Source: Bacteroidales bacterium (GTDB lineage: Bacteria > Bacteroidota > Bacteroidia > Bacteroidales > JAOZMU01). Taken from it: a stretch of 5,340 nucleotides of DNA. The position numbers and the translations under genes were made by a program. Below, piece after piece: positions 1 to 5,340 of the stretch. The stretch is from positions 1-5,340 of the forward strand of contig JAOZMU010000280.1 in the NCBI GenBank assembly GCA_029934165.1. The letters run 5' to 3'. Within the stretch, counting starts at the first letter, position 1; every line of letters starts with the position of its first letter. A model generated the notes under the pieces. That model saw nothing but the letters and a program-made list of their open reading frames with translations, searched no databases and was not told the origin of the DNA.

Positions 1-3
1 TTG

Positions 4-78
4 GGCATGTTTCATATTTTGTTTACACTTTTCAAATTAGAAAAGTGTAAAGTTTATTTTTGTTATATGAAACATGCC
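4..78. repeat. Nested inverted repeat, possible long hairpin
   Basis: A perfect 14-bp outer inverted repeat (GGCATGTTTCATAT at 4-17, complement at 65-78) encloses a perfect 11-bp inner one (TTTACACTTTT at 22-32, complement at 41-51). The inner loop is 9 nt. The junction between the two stems is lopsided, with 4 nt on the left and 13 nt on the right. Neither strand has a T-run directly after the outer stem, so it is not a standard intrinsic terminator. It lies beyond the 3' end of the TPR membrane-protein gene. It could be a dispersed palindromic element, a small non-autonomous mobile element or a structured RNA end. The pairing is directly visible; the role is unknown. Confidence 0.75.
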
Positions 79-100
79 GATAAAATAGATTAATATTTGC

Positions 101-151
101 AAAAAAGCATGGTTTGTTTATTGGTTTTGGACTCCATATCAAACCTTTTTT
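101..151 (-). terminator. Weak candidate terminator after the TPR gene, possibly bidirectional
   Basis: Just past the stop codon of the TPR gene, minus-strand GGTTTG (145-140) can pair with CAAACC (116-111), followed by ATGC and six T (106-101). Read on the plus strand, GGTTT (123-127) pairs with AAACC (141-145) directly before six T (146-151). Both stems are short and have large loops, so stability is low. The position, 8-58 bp after the stop codon, is what makes termination plausible. Confidence 0.35.
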
Positions 152-158
152 GTTAAGT

Positions 159-1544
159 TTAGTCAATCCGTAATATCGAAATTTCGTAGTGGTCGTAGTC
201 TGCGAGTTTTAGTTTTGTGGTGCTCCATGTGCCGCCGTAAACTCTTGTTTGTCCGCGCTTTATGTCTGGATTTGACGATGAATTGAAGTATGTTGTCTTC
301 GATTCTACCATCTTGCCGTTTTTATCTATCCATTTCAAAACTACTTGTAGTGTTTTTATGTTGGAACTTCCGGTGTTTTCTGCCTCGAAGACTATCTTGT
401 GGTACAAATTGTCGCCGTAGCCTTTTGATAAATTACTGAAACGCTCGCGGATTTTCACGTTGTAGTTTGGCGGGCGTTTTGCTTCCCATGTTGTTTCGAC
501 AGCTGCCGAGATTTCGTAGCTTGGTGCGGCTGGCTGTTTAATGAGCTGATTTACAGATACTCGAACTTCTTTAAAGTTAGGCATTTTGCTGTCTTTGACA
601 TATTTTGAGAAACCTAACGGAGCAATATCTTTGTGCCTAAATGTGGGCGAATGTTTGGAAATAACTTCCTTATAACCAGCAAGAATAATTTCGTCGTTTT
701 GGCTTATGAATTGTACTTTTAACTCAAGTTGTTTCAATTCGATATTTTCAAGCAATAAATCTGCCTTCAAACCAATGCTGTACGAGTTTTTATAGGGTTT
801 AAATTCTATGGATTCTAATTTGAAATTTATGTTTTCGGATTTTTCATCGGCAACAAAAATTACCGGAATATCTGTATTAACCTCTTTTTCATCGGTCTTA
901 CTGACAGATTCTGTTTTTGAATCTTTTGGCTTTTGCACTTCAATATTTCGGTTGGGAGCATCTTTCACGGTCAGAAAAGCAATAATTCCTCCAAGCAAAA
1001 GTAGAATACCAATTGACAAAGCTAAAACAGTCTTTTTTTTCGATTGCCCAGTCTTTTGTTCCGAAACAGTGTTATTACGACTATGCCCAGAAATATCTTT
1101 TTGTTTGTTTGGTATCTTTTCGCTTTTTCGGCGCACTTTAAAATCACTTATGAGCTTGATTGCCTGAGAATTGGACGGATTCAATTCAAGACATTCTTGC
1201 GCATAATTTCGAGCTTTGGTTCTGTCTTCGAGTTTTTTTGTTTCATCGTAACGTTTTTTGTGCGAAAGAGCAAGCAGATACAACGTTTCTTCGTGGTAAG
1301 GATTAATTGTTTGTGCTTGATTTAGCTCTAAAATTGCATCGTCCCAATTCTGATATTGCATAAATCCTTTGGCTCGTGTCAGGTGAGCATCAAAGGATTT
1401 CAATATCTCTTTCCATTCCGATTGAGTGATTCCCATTTCAAATGCTAATAGTTCTAACTCACTGTTGGTTAGCTTCTTTCGTGTGTTTTTTGCTTGTAGC
1501 AGCTTCTCAATAAAGCGTTCTAATTTTTTTCCATCGTCAGGCAT
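159..1544 (-). CDS. TPR-repeat single-pass membrane protein with duplicated C-terminal beta-rich region
   Basis: The product is a 461-residue protein that I do not recognise as a named family. Residues 1-50 are charged and helical. Residues about 51-125 read as two TPR units, each ending near an N-P pair (N81-P82 and N122-P123), which suggests a protein-binding surface. A basic, low-complexity stretch (about 136-172, with KKK at 169-171) precedes one hydrophobic membrane segment at about 173-193. Positive charge before that segment predicts the TPRs in the cytoplasm and the C-terminus outside it. A charged linker (194-237) leads to two beta-rich blocks, about 239-335 and 361-461. These share a pattern of E-N, then a hydrophobic L-x-V/L-K strand, then a D/N-rich turn, so they are probably a diverged duplication resembling FxLYD- or Ig-like folds. 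The ATG at 1544 is used because it opens a complete N-terminal helix; no Shine-Dalgarno is visible, as is common in Bacteroidota. The role is unknown; a scaffold or an envelope sensor is inference only. Confidence 0.85.
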   Translation of the reverse strand: MPDDGKKLERFIEKLLQAKNTRKKLTNSELELLAFEMGITQSEWKEILKSFDAHLTRAKGFMQYQNWDDAILELNQAQTINPYHEETLYLLALSHKKRYDETKKLEDRTKARNYAQECLELNPSNSQAIKLISDFKVRRKSEKIPNKQKDISGHSRNNTVSEQKTGQSKKKTVLALSIGILLLLGGIIAFLTVKDAPNRNIEVQKPKDSKTESVSKTDEKEVNTDIPVIFVADEKSENINFKLESIEFKPYKNSYSIGLKADLLLENIELKQLELKVQFISQNDEIILAGYKEVISKHSPTFRHKDIAPLGFSKYVKDSKMPNFKEVRVSVNQLIKQPAAPSYEISAAVETTWEAKRPPNYNVKIRERFSNLSKGYGDNLYHKIVFEAENTGSSNIKTLQVVLKWIDKNGKMVESKTTYFNSSSNPDIKRGQTRVYGGTWSTTKLKLADYDHYEISILRID

Positions 1545-1557
1545 ATCGTTGTTTTTT

Positions 1558-1748
1558 TCTGATTATAACGGTTTTTTGTTGGAATTTTAGTTTGTTGAAT
1601 TTCTGTTTATTATGTCGCAAATAATTTCTTCAAAATTGAAAAATCCGTGTTATCCATGTTCCTATCATCGCAAAAATAGAACATGGATAACACGGATTAT
1701 ACTTATTTTCATGGATTTCATTTTTCAACAAAATCCGTTATAACCAGA
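1558..1748. repeat. MITE-like nested inverted-repeat element filling the intergenic gap
   Basis: The outer arms are 1558-1583 and 1726-1748. Read inward they share TCTG, then TTATAACGG, then TTTT and GTTG, with a few substitutions and a 2-nt length difference. Inside them lies a perfect 20-bp inverted repeat (1642-1661 with 1679-1698). The 191-bp unit has no coding capacity and sits neatly between two genes, starting 14 bp upstream of the TPR gene's start codon and ending 17 bp short of the DUF4290 stop codon. T-runs flank both ends (1552-1557 and 1749-1754) and might be target duplications, but they are too simple to prove it. On the minus strand the left outer arm carries TATAAT (1563-1568) close to the TPR gene start, so it may supply promoter sequence. 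Size and architecture suggest a non-autonomous mobile or dispersed repeat; copy number is unknown. Confidence 0.6.
1642..1698 (-). terminator. Long hairpin, likely terminator of the DUF4290 transcript
   Basis: The 20-bp arms are perfectly complementary, starting AATCCGTG at 1642 and ending CACGGATT at 1698. The stem can gain three more pairs (1663-1665 with 1676-1678) if C1662 is bulged, leaving a loop of about 10 nt. On the minus strand, which is the direction of the DUF4290 gene ending at 1765, the stem runs straight into TTTCAATTTT (1641-1632), a reasonable U-rich tail. The plus strand has a poorer tail. Intrinsic termination is therefore plausible for the minus strand, but the stem is longer than most terminators and it may instead be the core of the surrounding repeat. 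Confidence 0.5.
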
Positions 1749-1807
1749 TTTTTTGTCGGAGTGTTTATTGCCGTCTGCGTTTTTTGTCGTCGTTTTGGTC
1801 GGAGTGT
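1749..1807. repeat. Short interleaved direct repeats around the DUF4290 stop codon
   Basis: TTTTTTGTCG occurs at 1749-1758 and again at 1780-1789. GTCGGAGTGT occurs at 1755-1764 and at 1798-1807. The two pairs overlap in the first copy and are separated by an insertion in the second. This suggests an imperfect local duplication covering the last codons of the gene, which encode a basic tail, and the sequence just after its stop. Chance cannot be excluded for a low-complexity AAA/GAC-rich tail. Confidence 0.45.
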
Positions 1808-2388
1808 CGTATGCGTTTGCGGTTTGCTTTAGACAAAATCTCTCGCGAACCAGCAAGCACCAAACTTGATGTGTCTATCTTTCCGTTAGATATTTCGGCA
1901 ATTTCTCTAAAAATTGTTTCATCGGAAACAGTGTCTTTATTCCACATCAGGTATGCTTTTTTCATGTGATGCGCCAACACTTTTACCAATGCGCGTTGTT
2001 TTTCGGGGTCGGAATATTCGGCAGCTTTTTTGACAATTTTCTCAATTACATGCCCGTAATACTTAAATAAAAGGCGGTGTTGGTTGTAAGGAACAATCTT
2101 TGGTGGCTCTGTATTAGGCGATTGCGGCACAGGAACGGGGGTGTCGATGTCTATTTCGTAGTTTGCCATTAACGCAAGATGGTCCCATAATTTATGCTTA
2201 AAATCGTTGATGTCGCGCAGATGCGGATTCATATTTCCCATGATGGAAACTATGAAATGAGCATATTTCGTACGCTCGTTGCGGTCTTCGATGGATTTTG
2301 CATGCTCGACCATTTTTTGAATATTGCGACCATATTCTGGCAAAATAAGTTTTGTTCGTTGGGTGTTATAGTCTTTTTCGTTGAACAT
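1765..2388 (-). CDS. DUF4290 family protein of unknown function
   Basis: The product is a 207-residue soluble protein recognised from its N-terminal half: YNTQR, LPEYGRNIQKMVEHA and the block from NERTKYAHFIVSIMGNMNPHLRD to KHKLWDHL (residues about 7-70) are hallmarks of the Bacteroidetes DUF4290 family as I recall it. There is no signal peptide or membrane segment, so it should be cytoplasmic. The predicted fold is mostly helical, with a proline-rich break (PVPVPQSPNTEPPK, about 84-97). A second helical part contains YYGHVIEKIVKKAAEY. The end is strikingly basic (KKRRR), which could contact nucleic acid, though that is inference. Its length fits the family. The ATG at 2388 is chosen because the conserved block starts just after it and a good -7 box lies 25 bp upstream. 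No function is established to my knowledge. Confidence 0.9.
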   Translation of the reverse strand: MFNEKDYNTQRTKLILPEYGRNIQKMVEHAKSIEDRNERTKYAHFIVSIMGNMNPHLRDINDFKHKLWDHLALMANYEIDIDTPVPVPQSPNTEPPKIVPYNQHRLLFKYYGHVIEKIVKKAAEYSDPEKQRALVKVLAHHMKKAYLMWNKDTVSDETIFREIAEISNGKIDTSSLVLAGSREILSKANRKRIRHSDQNDDKKRRRQ

Positions 2389-2413
2389 TATATGTTTATT
2401 AAATTGTGTGAGT

Positions 2414-2446
2414 CAAATGTAAGGTTTAGTTTATATTTTTATGAAA
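2414..2446 (-). promoter_or_regulatory. Bacteroidetes-type promoter of the DUF4290 gene
   Basis: The minus strand reads TACATTTG at 2421-2414, an exact match to the Bacteroidetes -7 consensus TAnnTTTG. A weak -33 element (TTTC, 2446-2443) lies 21 bp upstream, within the usual spacing of about 19-21 bp. Transcription would start roughly 20 bp before the ATG at 2388, giving a short AT-rich leader without a Shine-Dalgarno, as expected for the phylum. Confidence 0.6.
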
Positions 2447-2467
2447 ACTCATAGCTGGCTCTCTGCA

Positions 2468-2493
2468 ATTTACGTCAATAAAAAAGCGTAAAT
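2468..2493. repeat. Small inverted repeat in the 2389-2659 gap
   Basis: ATTTACG (2468-2474) is complementary to CGTAAAT (2487-2493), with a 12-nt A-rich loop. The stem is AT-rich and not followed by a T-run. It may be an operator or chance. It lies upstream of the DUF4290 promoter on the minus strand. Confidence 0.3.
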
Positions 2494-2500
2494 ACCTTTG
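2493..2500 (+). promoter_or_regulatory. Candidate plus-strand -7 box
   Basis: TACCTTTG matches TAnnTTTG exactly on the plus strand, but the -33 region (TTTA, 2469-2472, 20 bp upstream) is only a partial match. No plus-strand gene follows. If real it would drive a short RNA antiparallel to the flanking genes, crossing the palindrome at 2522-2536 toward an eight-T run at 2588-2595. A single 8-mer match in AT-rich DNA is weak evidence. Confidence 0.2.
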
Positions 2501-2521
2501 TATGAGTGTTTTGTGTTAATG

Positions 2522-2581
2522 TTTGCAGTATGCAAATTGGTGTAAAATTCAATTATTAGGGGGTGTTATTATTTGGTGTAA
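2522..2581. repeat. Palindrome plus direct repeat in the 2389-2659 gap
   Basis: TTTGCA (2522-2527) and TGCAAA (2531-2536) form a perfect palindrome around GTA. It is directly followed by TTGGTGTAA (2537-2545), which recurs at 2573-2581. Such an arrangement can mark regulator binding sites but is also common by chance in AT-rich DNA. I see no gene in this gap, and no clear terminator for the helicase, which ends at 2660. Confidence 0.35.
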
Positions 2582-2659
2582 CAGAAGTTTTTTTTGCCAA
2601 AACAACTCCATATTACGAGTTTAAAGGCTTTATTATCTTTGAGGTATGAAAACACAAAG

Positions 2660-5002
2660 TTAACTCAATATTTTTAGTCGTGCAAATTTAAGCAGCAATT
2701 GTTTTTGTCCGGCGTTCTGAAAGAAAACCGTTGCTTTCTGATTAGGTGCTTTACCTTCTATTTTAAGTATTTTTCCGTAGCCAAATTTAATATGCTCGAC
2801 TTCGGCTCCTGCAACCAATTTCGAGTCCGATGCCGGTAAAGCCGTGCGTTGTTTTGTTGTTTTTGACAATGGTTTAAGGTTCTGATTTTCAGCTAATTCT
2901 GGATTGTTTTCTTTTGGGGAATTAGTTTCGCTTGGCTTAAATTTTCGTTTCGTAAATGTGTTTTTCGCGCTTGGCTTATGCGAGAAATTTTCTTGCTCAT
3001 CTTCGTATATTTCATCGATTCCATCGTTGGTTGTACTGCTGACAATGTCTAAAAATCGCAGGTCAATATCGGTGATAAATCGGCTTGGCTGACACATTTG
3101 CAGATTTCCCCATTTATATCGACAGCCAGCCGATGAAATTGTAAGGTTTTTTTCGGCACGTGTTACGGCAACATAAAACAAACGACGCTCTTCTTCAAGG
3201 TCTTGCGGAGTAATTGCTGAAAATTGCGATGGAAACAAGCCTTCTTCCATTCCGACGATGTAAACATTCTTAAACTCAAGTCCTTTTGATGAGTGAATTG
3301 TCATCATGACCACTTTGTCGCGGTCTTCTTCCTTTTCGTTGTCTTGGTTTGTTAGCAGGGCGACATCTTGCAAAAATTTGTCCAAAACCTTATCTTCGGG
3401 AGCTAAATCGGGTTGTTGTGTAAAATCTTTTATGCCGTTCAACAATTCTTGTATATTCTCGTGTCGGCTAAGTCCTTCGGGCGTTTTGTCTGCGCTGAGT
3501 TCCTTCAAAATACCTGTTTCTTTTGCCATTTCAAAGACAATGTCGTAGGCATTTTCGGCATCGGCACGCTGGGCAAAACTATCAATGAAAAGAACAAATT
3601 TTGTTATTTTATTCCTCGTTCCGGCGTTCAAATCACACTCGATGCGTTGCAGGTTTGCGGCGACTTCCCAAAGGCTAATTTGGTGTTTTGCAGCAAGTTG
3701 CGCCAACTTAGAGACTGTCGTGTTTCCGATTCCGCGTTTGGGATAGTTTATCACACGTTTAAACGCCTCTTCGTCGCTGTGATTGCCAACCAGACGGCAA
3801 TACGACAATAAATCCTTGATTTCTTTTCGTTGATAAAATGATAAGCCTCCATGAATTTTATACGGAATATTTCGGCGGCGCAACGACTCCTCAAAAACTC
3901 GCGATTGCGCATTTGTACGATAAAGTATTGCATAATCCAGAAAGTTAAAATGCTGAGTTAATCGTGTGTCGGTTATGTCGTTTGCAATTATGGAGGCTTC
4001 TTCTTTGTCGGAAGCAGTTTGCAGAATTTTTATTTTTTTGCCGACTTCGTTTTCCGAATAAACATTCTTTTTTATCTGCCGAGTATTTTTGTCGATGATA
4101 CTATTTGCAGCCTCGACAATGTTTTGTGTAGAACGATAATTTTGTTCTAACTTAAACATTTTGAAGTCTTTATAATCTTTTTTGAAGTTAAGAATATTCT
4201 CTATTTTAGCTCCCCGAAAAGCATAAATACTTTGCGCATCGTCGCCAACAACGCAAATATTATGGTGTCTTGCCGCCAGTTTTTTTACAATAAGATATTG
4301 AGCATAATTCGTATCCTGATACTCATCGACGAGAATAAACTCGAAACGACGTTGGTATTTTTCGAGAATTTGTGGGTGGTCGCGAAACAGAATATTAGTA
4401 TAAAGCAGTAAATCGTCGAAATCCATCGCGACAGATTTTTTGCATCGCTGTGCGTAAATACCATAAATTCGCGATATTTCGGGGCGACGACTTGCTGCGT
4501 CTTCGGCTTTTGCCTGCACATTTCCTTCGTAAGCTTTGGGTGTAATTAGGTTGTTTTTTGCTTTCGAGATACGCCCTAAAATGTCGTTTGGTTTATAGAT
4601 TTGGTCATCGAGATGCAACTCCTTGACTATCGTTTTTATCAAATTTTTTGCGTCTTGCGTATCGTAGATTGTGAAACTTGGCTGAAAACCAATTGCCTCG
4701 GCTTCGGCACGCAATATTTTTGAAAATATTGAGTGAAATGTTCCCATCCATAAATATCGCGCTGTTTCTTGTCCAACTATCTGAGAGATACGCTCTTTCA
4801 TCTCTTTGGCAGCCTTATTTGTAAACGTCAACGACAAAATTCCAGACGGTCGATTGCCCAGTCGCAATAAATGCGCAATACGAAACGTCAGCACGCGTGT
4901 TTTGCCCGAACCAGCTCCGGCGATGACCAACGATGGACCTTTAATACTCTCTACTGCTGCTCTTTGTGGCGCATTTAAGTCTTCTAAATAATCACTCTGC
5001 AT
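2660..5002 (-). CDS. uvrD: UvrD/PcrA-family ATP-dependent 3'-5' DNA helicase
   Basis: The product is a complete 780-residue superfamily 1A helicase with every expected motif in order: Q motif LNAPQRAAV (9-17), Walker A AGAGSGKT (28-35), Ia LTFTNKAAKEM (58-68), GTFHS (87-91), Walker B ILVDEYQDT (223-231), III VVGDDAQSIYAFRG (251-264), IV LEQNYRST (285-292), V around TIHSSKGLEF (568-577) and VI EERRLFYVAVTRAE (604-617). A charged linker (about 650-728) leads to a C-terminal Tudor-like domain (729-780, with the FGYGKI signature), known in PcrA/UvrD to contact RNA polymerase. It unwinds DNA 3' to 5' using ATP in the cytoplasm, with family roles in nucleotide excision repair, mismatch repair and removal of RecA filaments or stalled polymerase. 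PcrA and UvrD are not separable here, so the symbol covers both. The Tudor domain and the lack of nuclease residues argue against Rep and AddA/RecB. The ATG at 5002 sits just before the Q motif. Nothing looks broken. Confidence 0.96.
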   Translation of the reverse strand: MQSDYLEDLNAPQRAAVESIKGPSLVIAGAGSGKTRVLTFRIAHLLRLGNRPSGILSLTFTNKAAKEMKERISQIVGQETARYLWMGTFHSIFSKILRAEAEAIGFQPSFTIYDTQDAKNLIKTIVKELHLDDQIYKPNDILGRISKAKNNLITPKAYEGNVQAKAEDAASRRPEISRIYGIYAQRCKKSVAMDFDDLLLYTNILFRDHPQILEKYQRRFEFILVDEYQDTNYAQYLIVKKLAARHHNICVVGDDAQSIYAFRGAKIENILNFKKDYKDFKMFKLEQNYRSTQNIVEAANSIIDKNTRQIKKNVYSENEVGKKIKILQTASDKEEASIIANDITDTRLTQHFNFLDYAILYRTNAQSRVFEESLRRRNIPYKIHGGLSFYQRKEIKDLLSYCRLVGNHSDEEAFKRVINYPKRGIGNTTVSKLAQLAAKHQISLWEVAANLQRIECDLNAGTRNKITKFVLFIDSFAQRADAENAYDIVFEMAKETGILKELSADKTPEGLSRHENIQELLNGIKDFTQQPDLAPEDKVLDKFLQDVALLTNQDNEKEEDRDKVVMMTIHSSKGLEFKNVYIVGMEEGLFPSQFSAITPQDLEEERRLFYVAVTRAEKNLTISSAGCRYKWGNLQMCQPSRFITDIDLRFLDIVSSTTNDGIDEIYEDEQENFSHKPSAKNTFTKRKFKPSETNSPKENNPELAENQNLKPLSKTTKQRTALPASDSKLVAGAEVEHIKFGYGKILKIEGKAPNQKATVFFQNAGQKQLLLKFARLKILS

Positions 5003-5009
5003 TTCATTT

Positions 5010-5036
5010 TCTTTGAAAGATAAGTGCCCTGCACTT
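5010..5036. promoter_or_regulatory. Palindromes next to the helicase start codon
   Basis: AAGTGC (5022-5027) and GCACTT (5031-5036) form a 6-bp inverted repeat with a 3-nt centre, about 20 bp before the helicase ATG. A second odd palindrome, TCTTT-G-AAAGA (5010-5020), abuts it. In the helicase mRNA the first could fold into a small leader hairpin; in DNA it could be an operator. On the plus strand it is followed by TTT (5037-5039), resembling a minimal terminator, but no plus-strand gene precedes it. Confidence 0.35.
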
Positions 5037-5130
5037 TTTAATATTGAGACAACGATTTACTATTTGACTGAAAATCAGCGATAAACAGCAAATATTGGTA
5101 TATGTTAATTTAATCTTCGTTCTAATAGTG

Positions 5131-5162
5131 CAAATATAAAAAAAATCGTACCAGATAAAAAA
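5131..5162 (-). promoter_or_regulatory. Candidate promoter of the helicase gene
   Basis: The minus strand reads TATATTTG at 5138-5131, an exact TAnnTTTG match. A T-rich -33 region (TTTT, 5162-5159) lies 20 bp upstream. This would give a leader of roughly 120 nt before the ATG at 5002. A nearer but imperfect box, AATATTTG at 5096-5089, is an alternative. The -33 match is weak in such T-rich DNA. Confidence 0.4.
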
Positions 5163-5340
5163 TTGGAAAAATTGAAAATCGGTATTACAAATTTTTACCT
5201 CCAAACATTAATAAAACATTCGATAATTCTTCGTATTTTCGCAAAGTGAATATTAAAAATAAGTTCCGCAAAAAAACAACAAAACCACTTAGTAATGGAA
5301 AATTAATAATTAATAATTTTGCTTACGCCTGATTTAGTTT

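Larger units (their letters stand above)
5003..5340. other. Gene-free region upstream of the helicase
   Basis: These 338 bp hold no gene that I can support. The longest minus-strand frame (5004-5204) would need a TTG start and reads as low-complexity, cysteine- and aromatic-rich sequence without family resemblance. The stretch contains the helicase leader, a candidate promoter, a palindrome near the start codon and, at 5300-5320, an AT-rich tract with TTAATAA-type repeats. TAATTTTG at 5314-5321 matches the -7 consensus on the plus strand and could serve a gene starting beyond the window, but there is no good -33 element. Confidence 0.6.

Noticed and set aside
4..78. Integron attC site
   Set aside because: The lopsided nested arms recall an attC fold, but I could not find an appropriately placed GTTRRRY core with its complementary RYYYAAC, and no integrase or cassette is present.
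808..1325. Overlapping plus-strand frames of 119 and 93 codons opposite the TPR gene
   Set aside because: They lie antisense to a gene with clear TPR and membrane features, have no start signals and give serine/phenylalanine-rich shadow proteins.
1671..1678. Minus-strand TATTTTTG as promoter of the TPR gene
   Set aside because: It matches TAnnTTTG but sits in the loop of the 20-bp hairpin, has no -33 element at proper spacing and lies 127 bp from the start codon, so it is probably chance.
2634..2641. Plus-strand TATCTTTG as a promoter
   Set aside because: It is an exact -7 match, but there is no -33 element and it would only transcribe antisense into the 3' end of the helicase.
3306..3811. 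Plus-strand frames of 80 and 132 codons opposite the helicase
   Set aside because: They are antisense to fully conserved helicase sequence, including the region before motif V, and look like codon shadows.
2660..5002. Defence-type helicase such as a Gabija GajB or other UvrD-like defence component
   Set aside because: Full length, all PcrA/UvrD motifs, the C-terminal Tudor-like domain and the absence of an adjacent OLD-type nuclease gene point to the housekeeping repair helicase.
5004..5204. Possible 66-residue minus-strand gene upstream of the helicase
   Set aside because: It needs a TTG start, contains the candidate helicase promoter and leader, and the protein is AT-driven low complexity with no family resemblance.

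Overview
The window looks like a piece of a Bacteroidota (Bacteroidetes) chromosome. The DNA is AT-rich. One gene encodes a DUF4290 protein, a family I know from that phylum. The genes lack clear Shine-Dalgarno sequences, and two of them have upstream matches to the Bacteroidetes -7 box TAnnTTTG. This assignment rests on recalled family knowledge and motif reading, not on a search.

All three convincing genes lie on the minus strand, so the transcriptional order runs from high to low coordinates. First comes a UvrD/PcrA-type superfamily 1 DNA helicase with a C-terminal Tudor-like domain (2660-5002). Next is a DUF4290 protein of unknown function (1765-2388). Last is a single-pass membrane protein with cytoplasmic TPR repeats and a beta-rich, apparently duplicated extracytoplasmic part (159-1544). 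The gaps between them are 271 and 220 bp and contain promoter- and hairpin-like sequence. They are therefore probably separate transcription units rather than one operon, and I see no functional link between the three products.

The most notable structure is between genes. The gap at 1545-1764 is almost filled by a nested inverted-repeat element: imperfect outer arms of about 23-26 bp at 1558-1583 and 1726-1748 enclose a perfect 20-bp inner inverted repeat at 1642-1661 and 1679-1698. It looks like a MITE-type or other dispersed palindromic element, and its inner hairpin could also end the DUF4290 transcript. A second nested hairpin with unrelated sequence lies at 4-78, in the 158 bp beyond the TPR gene. 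The gap at 2389-2659 holds a good promoter for the DUF4290 gene and some weak plus-strand signals. The 338 bp upstream of the helicase (5003-5340) holds a candidate promoter and a small palindrome near the start codon, but no gene that I can support.

I see no defence system, CRISPR array, RNA gene or complete transposon. The helicase and DUF4290 genes are ordinary chromosomal genes. The items that merit a second look are the two nested inverted repeats and the uncharacterised TPR membrane protein.
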